Shown here: piece after piece, positions 1-5,932 of the stretch | How positions within the stretch are numbered: the first letter of the stretch is position 1 | Layout: each line of letters starts with the position of its first letter | Origin: an uncultured Bacteroidales bacterium | Lineage (GTDB): Bacteria; Bacteroidota; Bacteroidia; Bacteroidales; Paludibacteraceae | Direction: 5' to 3' | Assembly (NCBI GenBank): GCA_902798965.1 | Contig: CADBYS010000019.1 | Coordinates: forward strand, 1-53,567 | DNA: 53,567 nt | Program-made: the position numbers and the translations under genes | Notes under the pieces: model-generated | What the model saw: the letters and a program-made list of their open reading frames with translations, nothing else | What the model was told of the DNA's origin: nothing | Databases searched by the model: none

Positions 1-271
1 AGGGTTTATGTAGGTTTATTTTCTAACTAAATCTTTGAAATTGTTTTAAATAGTTTTTAATAGTTGACTAAAAAAATGCGATTCTATGAAGCGATTATTT
101 ATGATTTTTGCAGGGCTGTTATTCGTTGCTGCCTTTGGGTTGCTGATAAGCTCCTGCAACGTAACACGAACCGTGACGACCTCAAGCCAATATGTGCAGC
201 GAGGGGACACGACGGTAGTGATTCAGTCGAAAACGATTGAGAGCTATGACGCCTCCAAGCGGCTTTAGATG
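1..271 (+). repeat. Left copy of an inverted lipoprotein cassette
   Basis: This stretch matches the reverse complement of 53205-53475 from the first base of the window to the stop codon of the 60-residue lipoprotein. The 85 bases before the ATG differ at only one position; the coding part differs mainly in the signal peptide and at silent positions. Homology starts at base 1, so the repeat may extend further left. A contig often breaks inside a multicopy repeat, which would explain the window edge. Confidence 0.9.
86..268 (+). CDS. Small lipoprotein, 60 aa (copy 1)
   Basis: The product starts MKRLFMIFAGLLF, has a hydrophobic signal helix (about residues 4-20) and a lipobox LISSC, so Cys24 should be lipidated after signal peptidase II cleavage. 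The mature peptide is only about 37 residues, rich in Thr, Ser and Val. From residue 20 onward it is identical to the protein at 53208-53390. The ATG lies 86 bases into the repeat. A weak promoter-like element (AATCTTTG at 30-37) sits in the shared leader. I recognise it as a Bacteroidales-type tiny lipoprotein but know no function; a periplasmic or outer-membrane location is inferred from the lipobox. Confidence 0.75.
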   Translation: MKRLFMIFAGLLFVAAFGLLISSCNVTRTVTTSSQYVQRGDTTVVIQSKTIESYDASKRL

Positions 272-298
272 CAAAAATGCACTTTTTTTGAAAAAAAG

Positions 299-330
299 TC
301 CCACAATATTTGCAAATGTGGGATTTTTTT
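299..330 (+). terminator. Intrinsic terminator after the left lipoprotein
   Basis: Arms TCCCACA (299-305) and TGTGGGA (317-323) are followed by seven T. It lies 31 bases after the lipoprotein stop. Its loop and T-tract also contain the -33 box of the next promoter, so termination and re-initiation overlap. A second perfect inverted repeat of nine T/A-rich bases (281-299) lies just before it. Confidence 0.75.
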
Positions 331-339
331 GTACCTTTG
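309..339 (+). promoter_or_regulatory. Bacteroidetes-type promoter
   Basis: TTTG at 309-312 and TACCTTTG at 332-339 with 19 bases between them match the TTTG-N19-20-TAnnTTTG pattern. The next annotated gene starts 353 bases downstream, so the transcript has a long leader or encodes a small RNA or peptide. Confidence 0.7.
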
Positions 340-692
340 CCTGTATGTAATGTGCGCTTTGCAATAAGATGCACGTTGTGCGATGTTTACATTGCAAGAA
401 TAGTGAAAAGTAACGATTTTTGTGTTATAAAGCATATTTTGGCACACGAATTGACATATATTAGGTGAAAGCGCAAGCTTAGGAGGACACAAAAATGTTG
501 AAAATTGCAAAAATGACATCAATCGATCAATCGGTACAATAAAACAATCAATCCGGCAATCGTAAATATGTCAATCGTCAATCACTCGACATCCGGTGTG
601 TTCTCAGCGGCGCAGAGTACAAATTAAAACCAACAGTATTTATTAACTTAGAACAAGGGAAGATAAACCCTTGAAAAAAAAACCTACCAACA
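340..692 (+). other. Long leader or gap with a possible micro-ORF
   Basis: No conventional gene is visible. A strong AGGAGG (481-486) precedes an ATG at 495 that opens a 15-codon frame (MLKIAKMTSIDQSVQ) ending at 542; such a strong Shine-Dalgarno is unusual in this phylum. A TCAATCG-type short repeat follows (519-592). A small hairpin, CAAGGG (654-659) with CCCTTG (668-673), lies 20 bases before the next start codon. Whether this is a leader of the gene at 693 or a separate transcript cannot be told from sequence. Confidence 0.4.
519..592 (+). repeat. TCAATCG short tandem repeat
   Basis: Degenerate 7-base units built on GTCAATC/TCAATCG are interspersed with AT-rich units. The string CAATCGTAAATA is shared with the array at 46247-46312, so the two loci belong to one family. 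Confidence 0.6.
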
Positions 693-1079
693 ATGAAAAA
701 GATCTTTGTAACAGTAACACTTTTCGTAGCTCTGGCACAGGTTGCCAACGCTGCACGTCTTAACCAAGACAACTTAACTGCCGACAAGGCAACAGTAACG
801 AACATTGAAACAGTGAACAACGCCTCAACGGAAGCATCTACGACGCACGACAAGTTCCGTACGTACGCCATGCAGAGCGAGGAGAACGACAAGCATATAT
901 TGCGGTTCTACGACATCAACCGCATCGTAGTAAAGAACACGAACCACGCGGTAATACGCATCTACGATGACAAGTGGCGTCTGCTGGAACAAACAAGCGA
1001 AGACGTAGATAAGCGCGTAAACGAAGGCAACTACTACGTAACGAGCACCAGCCGTATCCGCGGAAGCTACCAGAAGTAA
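693..1079 (+). CDS. Small secreted protein of unknown function
   Basis: A 128-residue protein with a clear signal peptide (MKKIFVTVTLFVALAQVANA, cleavage after residue 20). The mature part is polar: a Thr/Asn-rich stretch to about residue 50, then a compact C-terminal segment containing VIRIYDDKWRLLE and NYYVTSTSRIRG. No catalytic motif or lipobox is present. It resembles small periplasmic Bacteroidales proteins of the DUF3836 kind, but I do not claim membership. It stands alone between a long leader and a strong terminator at 1161, so it is probably monocistronic. Confidence 0.6.
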   Translation: MKKIFVTVTLFVALAQVANAARLNQDNLTADKATVTNIETVNNASTEASTTHDKFRTYAMQSEENDKHILRFYDINRIVVKNTNHAVIRIYDDKWRLLEQTSEDVDKRVNEGNYYVTSTSRIRGSYQK

Positions 1080-1160
1080 GCGTTGAACACAAAATGCCAA
1101 AGGCCAAAAGCCGATGGCATCTTACAAAGAAAGGTTAGTAAAGTATTTAGTTTAATAGTC

Positions 1161-1197
1161 GGGTGACGCACCAAGAGGGTGTGTCACCCTTTTTTTT
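1161..1197 (+). terminator. Strong intrinsic terminator
   Basis: GGGTGACGCACC (1161-1172), loop AAGA, then GGGTGTGTCACCC (1177-1189), followed by eight T. This is the clearest terminator in the window and closes the gene at 693-1079. Confidence 0.9.
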
Positions 1198-1228
1198 GAC
1201 ACGTTTGTGTAACAAAGCGCAAGAATTA

Positions 1229-1260
1229 TTTGCAAATGTCAATTTTTTTTCGTATCTTTG
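1229..1260 (+). promoter_or_regulatory. Promoter of the Fe-S factor / lpxH operon
   Basis: TTTG at 1229-1232 and TATCTTTG at 1253-1260 with 20 bases between. Expected transcription start is near 1267, about 42 bases before the ATG at 1309. The short leader can fold GCCGTTTTG (1263-1271) against CAAAATGGC (1285-1293) with one G-U pair. Confidence 0.85.
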
Positions 1261-1308
1261 CAGCCGTTTTGGAGTGCCGACTGACAAAATGGCATACGTA
1301 ACAAACCG

Positions 1309-1623
1309 ATGAATGAGTTTTTAGAGAAAGAGGAAGAGGTCTTGAAGATGCTCAAGACTGTGTACGATCCCGAGATTCCCGTGAATATCTATGACTTGGG
1401 ATTGATCTACCGCATCGATATTTCCGACGACGGCATATGTTCTATTGATATGACCCTTACCGCACCCAGTTGTCCGGCATCGGACTTCCTGATGGAGGAT
1501 ATCCGCCAGAAGGTGGGCACCGTGGATGGCATCAAGCAGGTGGATGTCAAACTCGTCTTCGAACCCGAATGGAGCAAAGACATGATGTCCGAAGAGGCTA
1601 AGTTAGAGCTTGGATTTTTATGA
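1309..1623 (+). CDS. DUF59/MIP18-family Fe-S cluster assembly factor
   Basis: A 104-residue protein carrying the DUF59 signature: a Y-D-P-E-I-P motif near residue 19, NIYDLGLIY, and the reactive-Cys segment LTAPSCPAS with Cys55. Family members (SufT, PaaD-like, MIP18) help deliver or mature iron-sulfur clusters in the cytosol. Length fits a single-domain member. It is the first gene after the promoter at 1229-1260, and its stop overlaps the ATG of lpxH, so the two are translationally coupled. In Bacteroidetes it is usually called a metal-sulfur cluster assembly factor; whether it acts with SUF is inferred from family knowledge only. Confidence 0.85.
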   Translation: MNEFLEKEEEVLKMLKTVYDPEIPVNIYDLGLIYRIDISDDGICSIDMTLTAPSCPASDFLMEDIRQKVGTVDGIKQVDVKLVFEPEWSKDMMSEEAKLELGFL

Positions 1624-2405
1624 TTTACTTCCTCAGTGATGCACATATAGGCAGCCGTGCGGTGGATGATTCAGATCATCAGACACGATTCGTGGCACTA
1701 CTGGAGCAGTTGGCGAAGGATGCGTCCGCCATCTATCTGCTGGGCGACATCTTCGACTTCTGGAGCGAGTACTTCTGGCGTGACGGCTCGAAAGCCGAGT
1801 TCAAGCCCTTGCTTGATTGCCTCAAGCACCTGACAGATAGTGGCATAACCGTGCATTACTTTATCGGTAACCACGATATATGGACGTACGGCGAGTTGGC
1901 ACGACTGACCGGTGTAACCGTTCATCGCAAACCCGAACTGCTGACCATCTGCGGCAAGCGATGTATGCTTGCGCACGGCGACGGTCTGGTTCCCTCCGGC
2001 TACCTGCAGCACTTCCCCAAGAAAGTCAAGAAGAAGATCCGCTCGTTCATGCGGCTGCGCCGACTGTTCCATAACCCCGTGGCGCAGTTCTTTTTCAGGT
2101 TTGTTCCGCCGCGTCTGGGTAACCGCCTCGGATACAACTGGGCAAAGAACTCTCGGCTCAAGGAACTTGCCAAGCCCTGCGGCTACAAAGGTGAGAATCA
2201 GGAGGAACTTGTCCTCTACGCCAAGGAACAGGAACGGTTGCAACACTTGGATTATTACATCTTCGGTCACAGGCATATAGAGCTCGACCTCGAGTTAGCT
2301 ACAGGAGCCAGGGTTGTAATATTGGGAGATTGCTTCCGCCAGTGGACGTACGCAGCGATGAATGAGAATGGCTCATTGGAGTTGTGCGCCGCAGAATTAG
2401 TGTAA
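1620..2405 (+). CDS. lpxH: UDP-2,3-diacylglucosamine diphosphatase (LpxH-type)
   Basis: A 261-residue calcineurin-like metallophosphoesterase. The metal-binding blocks are present in order: D7-x-H9, GDIFDF around D43, GNHD at 83-86, an AHGDG block near residue 117 and GHRH near 217. LpxH hydrolyses UDP-2,3-diacylglucosamine to lipid X at the inner face of the cytoplasmic membrane, the fourth step of lipid A synthesis. Length and motif spacing match the Bacteroidetes LpxH group. The ATG overlaps the preceding stop by four bases, so both genes share a message. Confidence 0.88.
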   Translation: MIYFLSDAHIGSRAVDDSDHQTRFVALLEQLAKDASAIYLLGDIFDFWSEYFWRDGSKAEFKPLLDCLKHLTDSGITVHYFIGNHDIWTYGELARLTGVTVHRKPELLTICGKRCMLAHGDGLVPSGYLQHFPKKVKKKIRSFMRLRRLFHNPVAQFFFRFVPPRLGNRLGYNWAKNSRLKELAKPCGYKGENQEELVLYAKEQERLQHLDYYIFGHRHIELDLELATGARVVILGDCFRQWTYAAMNENGSLELCAAELV

Positions 2406-2465
2406 TTCTTATCTCGTCTCACTCGAACGATTATTTCGTTTAATTAATGAACAATAATTATCTTT

Positions 2466-3275
2466 ATGCATAGTAGAGCAGAACAGTTAGCAGCGTTTGA
2501 CAGGCTGCTGACAATCATGGATGAACTGCGGGAGAAATGTCCGTGGGATCACAAGCAGACCTTCGACAGTCTGCGCGAGAATACGATAGAAGAGGCATTC
2601 GAGTTGGCGGCAGCCATCTCGAAACATGATATGACGGAGATCAGCAAGGAACTGGGCGATGTGCTGCTGCATGTAATCTTCTATGCCAAGATGGGCAGCG
2701 AGACAAATGATTTCGATATCGCCGATGTCTGCAACCGCATAAGCGACAAACTTATCTTCCGCCATCCGCATGTGTATGGCCAGCAAGCCGCACAAAACGC
2801 CGAGGAGGTAAGCAAACTCTGGGAACAAGTCAAACTGAAAGAGAAGGGTGGCAACAAGACCGTCTTGGGCGGAATACCCGACTCACTGCCCTCGCTCGTC
2901 AAGGCATATCGCATACAGGATAAGGTGGCTAACGTCGGCTTTGACTGGGAAAAGAAAGAAGATGTGTGGGCAAAAGTGCACGAGGAACTCGATGAGCTGC
3001 AAGCTGAATTAGTCGAAAGTCAAAAGTCGAATGTCGAAAGCCCGAGTGAAGGGATGATTGCGGAGTTCGGAGACTTGTTGTTTGCTATGATCAATGCCGC
3101 ACGGCTGTACAAGATTCGCCCGGATAATGCCCTGGAGCAGACCAACCTCAAGTTCATACGCAGATTCAACTACGTAGAGGCGAAGGCGAAAGAGCAGGGT
3201 CGCGAACTCAAGGACATGACTCTCGACGAGATGGAAGCCTTGTGGCAGGAAGCCAAAAAAACGGATCATTGCTGA
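2466..3275 (+). CDS. mazG: Nucleoside triphosphate pyrophosphohydrolase MazG
   Basis: A 269-residue MazG with two MazG-type helical domains. The N-terminal half has the typical CPWDHKQTFDSLRENTIEEAFE block and EELGD-like metal ligands (KELGDVLLHV); the C-terminal half has AEFGDLLFAMINAARLY and NLKFIRRF. The enzyme removes two phosphates from (d)NTPs and is a housecleaning enzyme. Between the halves, residues 183-192 are encoded by a GTCGAAA-type heptamer array (3012-3040), the same unit that fills several gaps here; this linker is longer than usual. The last codons overlap the terminator hairpin of the minus-strand tRNA gene. Confidence 0.92.
   Translation: MHSRAEQLAAFDRLLTIMDELREKCPWDHKQTFDSLRENTIEEAFELAAAISKHDMTEISKELGDVLLHVIFYAKMGSETNDFDIADVCNRISDKLIFRHPHVYGQQAAQNAEEVSKLWEQVKLKEKGGNKTVLGGIPDSLPSLVKAYRIQDKVANVGFDWEKKEDVWAKVHEELDELQAELVESQKSNVESPSEGMIAEFGDLLFAMINAARLYKIRPDNALEQTNLKFIRRFNYVEAKAKEQGRELKDMTLDEMEALWQEAKKTDHC
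3012..3040 (+). repeat. GTCGAAA heptamers inside mazG
   Basis: Four 7-base units (GTCGAAA, GTCAAAA, GTCGAAT, GTCGAAA) lie inside the mazG reading frame without breaking it. They encode the polar linker VESQKSNVES. Confidence 0.85.
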
Positions 3276-3280
3276 TCCGT
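3255..3280 (-). terminator. Terminator of tRNA-Leu, inside the mazG 3' end
   Basis: Read on the minus strand, ACGGATCA, a GCAA tetraloop, TGATCCGT (3261-3280) and then seven T (3255-3261). It begins at the CCA end of the tRNA and lies across the last codons and stop of mazG on the other strand. Confidence 0.85.
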
Positions 3281-3364
3281 GGTGCGGCATAAAAGACTCG
3301 AACTTTCACTCCTCTCGGAACCAGATCCTAAGTCTGGCGCGTCTACCAATTCCGCCAATGCCGC
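3280..3364 (-). tRNA. tRNA-Leu (anticodon TAG)
   Basis: An 85-base cloverleaf on the minus strand. The acceptor arms GCGGCAT and ATGCCGC pair perfectly, the anticodon stem CCAGA/TCTGG encloses loop CTTAGGA giving anticodon TAG, and a long variable arm marks it as a class II (Leu) tRNA. The T-loop is GTTCGAGTC and the CCA end is encoded. It has its own promoter at 3390-3420 and a terminator immediately after the CCA. Confidence 0.95.
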
Positions 3365-3389
3365 TCGCCTTATGGAACAAAAACTGCTG

Positions 3390-3420
3390 CAAAAGTACAA
3401 CTTTTTTTTGAGAAATGCAA
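3390..3420 (-). promoter_or_regulatory. Promoter of tRNA-Leu
   Basis: On the minus strand TTGC (3417-3420), 19 bases, TACTTTTG (3390-3397). The expected start is a few bases before the tRNA 5' end at 3364. The -33 box overlaps the first codons of the divergent peptidase gene. Confidence 0.75.
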
Positions 3421-4662
3421 GAAAACTCGCAAATATTTTATCATACACTACCGAATAAACTGAAAATTGTTCACTCTCGTACGCAATCAGCCATAACGTA
3501 CGTGGGTGTGATGATTGGTGCCGGTACGCGCGACGAGCGACCGGAAGAGAACGGAATGGCGCATTACATCGAGCATTGCGTATTCAAGGGCACAGTGTTC
3601 CATTCAGCGCGGCAGATCATCTCACAGATCGAAGGGGTAGGGGGCGAGATTAACGCCTATACCACCAAGGAAGAGACGACTTTCTATGCCGCCACGCTCA
3701 ACGAACATGTGCCGCAAACGCTCAAACTGATCTCCGAGATGGTGCTTTGTCCCACTTTCCCCAAAGCCGAAACCGATAAGGAACGGATGGTGATCTACGA
3801 CGAGATAGAGAGCTACAACGACTCGCCGAGCGAACTGATCTACGATGATTTTGAGAATATGCTCTTTGCCGGGCATAGTCTCGCTCAGCCTATCCTGGGC
3901 ACCAAGAAGACGCTTCGGCACATCTCTTCTTCCCCTGATAACCCGCGTGCATGGATGGCGCTGCACTATCGCCCCGAACGGATGGTGGTCTTCTGTCAAG
4001 GCAACATACCCGCCTCCAGGTTCGTGAAGATGGTTGAGAAACTGTTCGGCGATTATTCGGTCACTTTGCCTGCTGACCGGCAACTCTCGTTTGCCCAGGA
4101 GGAAGACCGCCAGCCGCAATCTGTCAGTTTTGCCAAACACACTCACCAGACGCACGTCATGCTCGGCGCACGCGCCTATCAACTCGGGCATCCGAATCAG
4201 TTGGCATTGTACTTGCTCAATAATATTTTGGGCGGTGGCAGTCTGAACTCGCGTCTGAACATCGCCCTGCGTGAGGCTCGCGGCTTGGTTTATACCATCG
4301 AATCGACCTACACACCGCTTTCCGATACCGGTTACTGGAGTACGTACTTCGCTTGCGAACCTGAGCACACCGAGCAGTGTATGCAGGTCATAAACAAGGA
4401 GTTGCACCGATTTATGGAAACGCCCCTCACACCGCGCGAGCTGCGTGCAGCCCTCAAGCAGTTGCGGGGACAGATGGCCATCAGTGCGCAGAATGCCGAG
4501 AACAATGCCCTCAGTATGGCCAAATCCGTCCTTTACCGAGGCTTTGCGCCCACGTGGCAACAGACCTATAACGAAATAGCAACTGTCACTTCCGAACAGT
4601 TGCTATGCGTGGCTCGCGAGATCTTCAATCCCGACAAACTTGTTGTTCTCAAATACGATTAA
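3415..4662 (+). CDS. M16-family zinc metallopeptidase
   Basis: A 415-residue insulinase-type (M16) peptidase. The inverted zinc motif HYIEH is at residues 50-54, and the third ligand Glu lies in the later DEIES segment. The C-terminal half holds the companion domain with GGGSLNSRLNIALREARGL, the R/Y block typical of this family. Length is that of the short bacterial form with two M16 repeats. No signal peptide is visible, so it probably works in the cytosol on small peptides. The gene is divergent from tRNA-Leu and convergent with folE. I do not see a clear promoter of its own. The stop codon is followed directly by a GGNNAAT repeat array. Confidence 0.85.
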   Translation: MQENSQIFYHTLPNKLKIVHSRTQSAITYVGVMIGAGTRDERPEENGMAHYIEHCVFKGTVFHSARQIISQIEGVGGEINAYTTKEETTFYAATLNEHVPQTLKLISEMVLCPTFPKAETDKERMVIYDEIESYNDSPSELIYDDFENMLFAGHSLAQPILGTKKTLRHISSSPDNPRAWMALHYRPERMVVFCQGNIPASRFVKMVEKLFGDYSVTLPADRQLSFAQEEDRQPQSVSFAKHTHQTHVMLGARAYQLGHPNQLALYLLNNILGGGSLNSRLNIALREARGLVYTIESTYTPLSDTGYWSTYFACEPEHTEQCMQVINKELHRFMETPLTPRELRAALKQLRGQMAISAQNAENNALSMAKSVLYRGFAPTWQQTYNEIATVTSEQLLCVAREIFNPDKLVVLKYD

Positions 4663-4663
4663 C

Positions 4664-4702
4664 GGTGAATGGGCTAATGGCGAATGGTTAATGGCCAAAG
4701 GC
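4664..4702 (+). repeat. GGNNAAT heptamer array between two convergent genes
   Basis: Units GGTGAAT, GGCTAAT, GGCGAAT, GGTTAAT and GGCCAAA, one offset by a base, run from one base after the peptidase stop to the folE stop. The same unit type occurs inside the glycosyltransferase (45506-45547, 46004-46046). Confidence 0.85.
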
Positions 4703-5293
4703 TTACTGCTTGTTAATCACCAGATTCAGAAACTCCTGTCGCGTCTCTTTGCGGTTGAATGCGCCCGTGAAATCCGAAGTCACGGTCAGCGAGTGTTGTT
4801 TCTGCACGCCGCGCATCTGCATGCACAGGTGTTCGGCTTCAATCACCACCATCACTCCCAGCGGGTCGAGTGTGCGCTGTATGCACTCCTTGATCTCCGT
4901 CGTCAGACGTTCCTGTACCTGCAATCGGCGGGCAAATACATCCACCACGCGGGCGATCTTGCTCAGTCCCGTTATGCGGCCGTTGGGGATATATGCCACG
5001 TGTGCCTTGCCAAAGAACGGCAACATATGGTGCTCGCACAGCGAATAGAACTCGATATCCTTCACCACTACCATCTGCCGGTAATCCTCCTCGAACAATG
5101 CCGAACGAAGTATGGCTTCGGGGTCTTCCTTGTAACCTTTGGTCAGGAACTGCAGCGACTTGCCCACGCGGTGCGGGGTACGTTGCAGACCTTCGCGTTC
5201 GGGGTTCTCGCCCAATGCACGAAGCACGGAATCCATGTTCGCGGAAATAGCGTCAGTAACGGCCTGTGAGGGGTTGAATGCTTGTAAATCCAT
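4703..5293 (-). CDS. folE: GTP cyclohydrolase I
   Basis: A 196-residue FolE. It converts GTP to 7,8-dihydroneopterin triphosphate, the entry to folate (and possibly queuosine precursor) synthesis. Zinc ligands are visible in [21 protein letters not shown] and HLCMQMRGV; the substrate-binding segment [23 protein letters not shown] is intact. Length is normal for the family. It is the last gene of the minus-strand run that starts with feoB and begins six bases after the SPOR gene, so it is likely co-transcribed with it. Confidence 0.95.
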   Translation of the reverse strand: MDLQAFNPSQAVTDAISANMDSVLRALGENPEREGLQRTPHRVGKSLQFLTKGYKEDPEAILRSALFEEDYRQMVVVKDIEFYSLCEHHMLPFFGKAHVAYIPNGRITGLSKIARVVDVFARRLQVQERLTTEIKECIQRTLDPLGVMVVIEAEHLCMQMRGVQKQHSLTVTSDFTGAFNRKETRQEFLNLVINKQ

Positions 5294-5299
5294 GATAGT

Positions 5300-5836
5300 T
5301 TATCGAATTTTTACTTTATCGCGAACGATATAGGTGTAGTCAGTCAAATCGGGGCAGAGTAGCCTGAGTGCATCCCTGAAATCCGTGGCTTGCTGCTCCG
5401 TAACGAAATCGCCCAAGCGCACTTTCCACGATGGTGAGTCGTAAATGACATATACCGGAACGCTCACTATTTCTTTCAACCGTTGCTCCAGTTGCAAGGC
5501 TTCCGACTTGCCGCGCTGAGGGTGGTTGGATGAGTAGATCTGTACGCGGAATCCGGGCATCTCCTTTTCCCCGCGCTCCACGCCGGCAATCTTTTCCTCG
5601 ATAAGCAGAGTAATCAGGCTGTCCTGTTCCACATGTACGTTGGGCATATCCAGTAGTATCTGCGGATAGGTAAGCACCACTTGCGGTAAGGTGTCAATAG
5701 CCATCGCCGCAGAATCGGCAACCAACGTATCGGTCAGTGCTACAGCCTGTTCGGGCAGCGTAACCTGTTCCTGGCCACGCATCGGCATAGCCAAAATAAC
5801 AGTAAACAGCAATATGCAGATAGATAATTGTCGCAT
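5300..5836 (-). CDS. SPOR-domain secreted protein
   Basis: The frame is open from 5854, but several ATG codons stand in a row; the one at 5836 (MRQLSICILLFTVILAMPMRG) gives a standard signal peptide and is preferred. After an acidic spacer, residues from about 105 (PGFRVQIYSSNHPQRGKSEAL) to the end form a SPOR fold, with the second half WKVRLGDFVTEQQATDFRDAL. SPOR domains bind denuded glycan strands of septal peptidoglycan. The product is probably periplasmic. A small hairpin (CGGCTA 5857-5862 with TAGCCG 5868-5873) precedes the start codons. Confidence 0.8.
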   Translation of the reverse strand: MRQLSICILLFTVILAMPMRGQEQVTLPEQAVALTDTLVADSAAMAIDTLPQVVLTYPQILLDMPNVHVEQDSLITLLIEEKIAGVERGEKEMPGFRVQIYSSNHPQRGKSEALQLEQRLKEIVSVPVYVIYDSPSWKVRLGDFVTEQQATDFRDALRLLCPDLTDYTYIVRDKVKIR

Positions 5837-5904
5837 AGTCATAACCATAATCATAGCGGCTACAGAATAGCCGTTACATTATCACCACAAAAATCGTGCC
5901 ATAC

Positions 5905-5932
5905 TGGTTGCTGAATGCTGATAGCTGATTAC
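5905..5932 (-). repeat. TGANNNC heptamers abutting the receptor stop codon
   Basis: Four exact 7-base units (plus-strand TGGTTGC, TGAATGC, TGATAGC, TGATTAC) end directly against the TonB-receptor stop (5933-5935). The same family precedes ung and the M49 gene and lies inside rnr and the PPTase gene. Confidence 0.85.

Noticed and set aside
4640-5269. 209-codon plus-strand frame over folE
   Set aside because: Antisense to a complete GTP cyclohydrolase I and largely His/Leu-rich nonsense.
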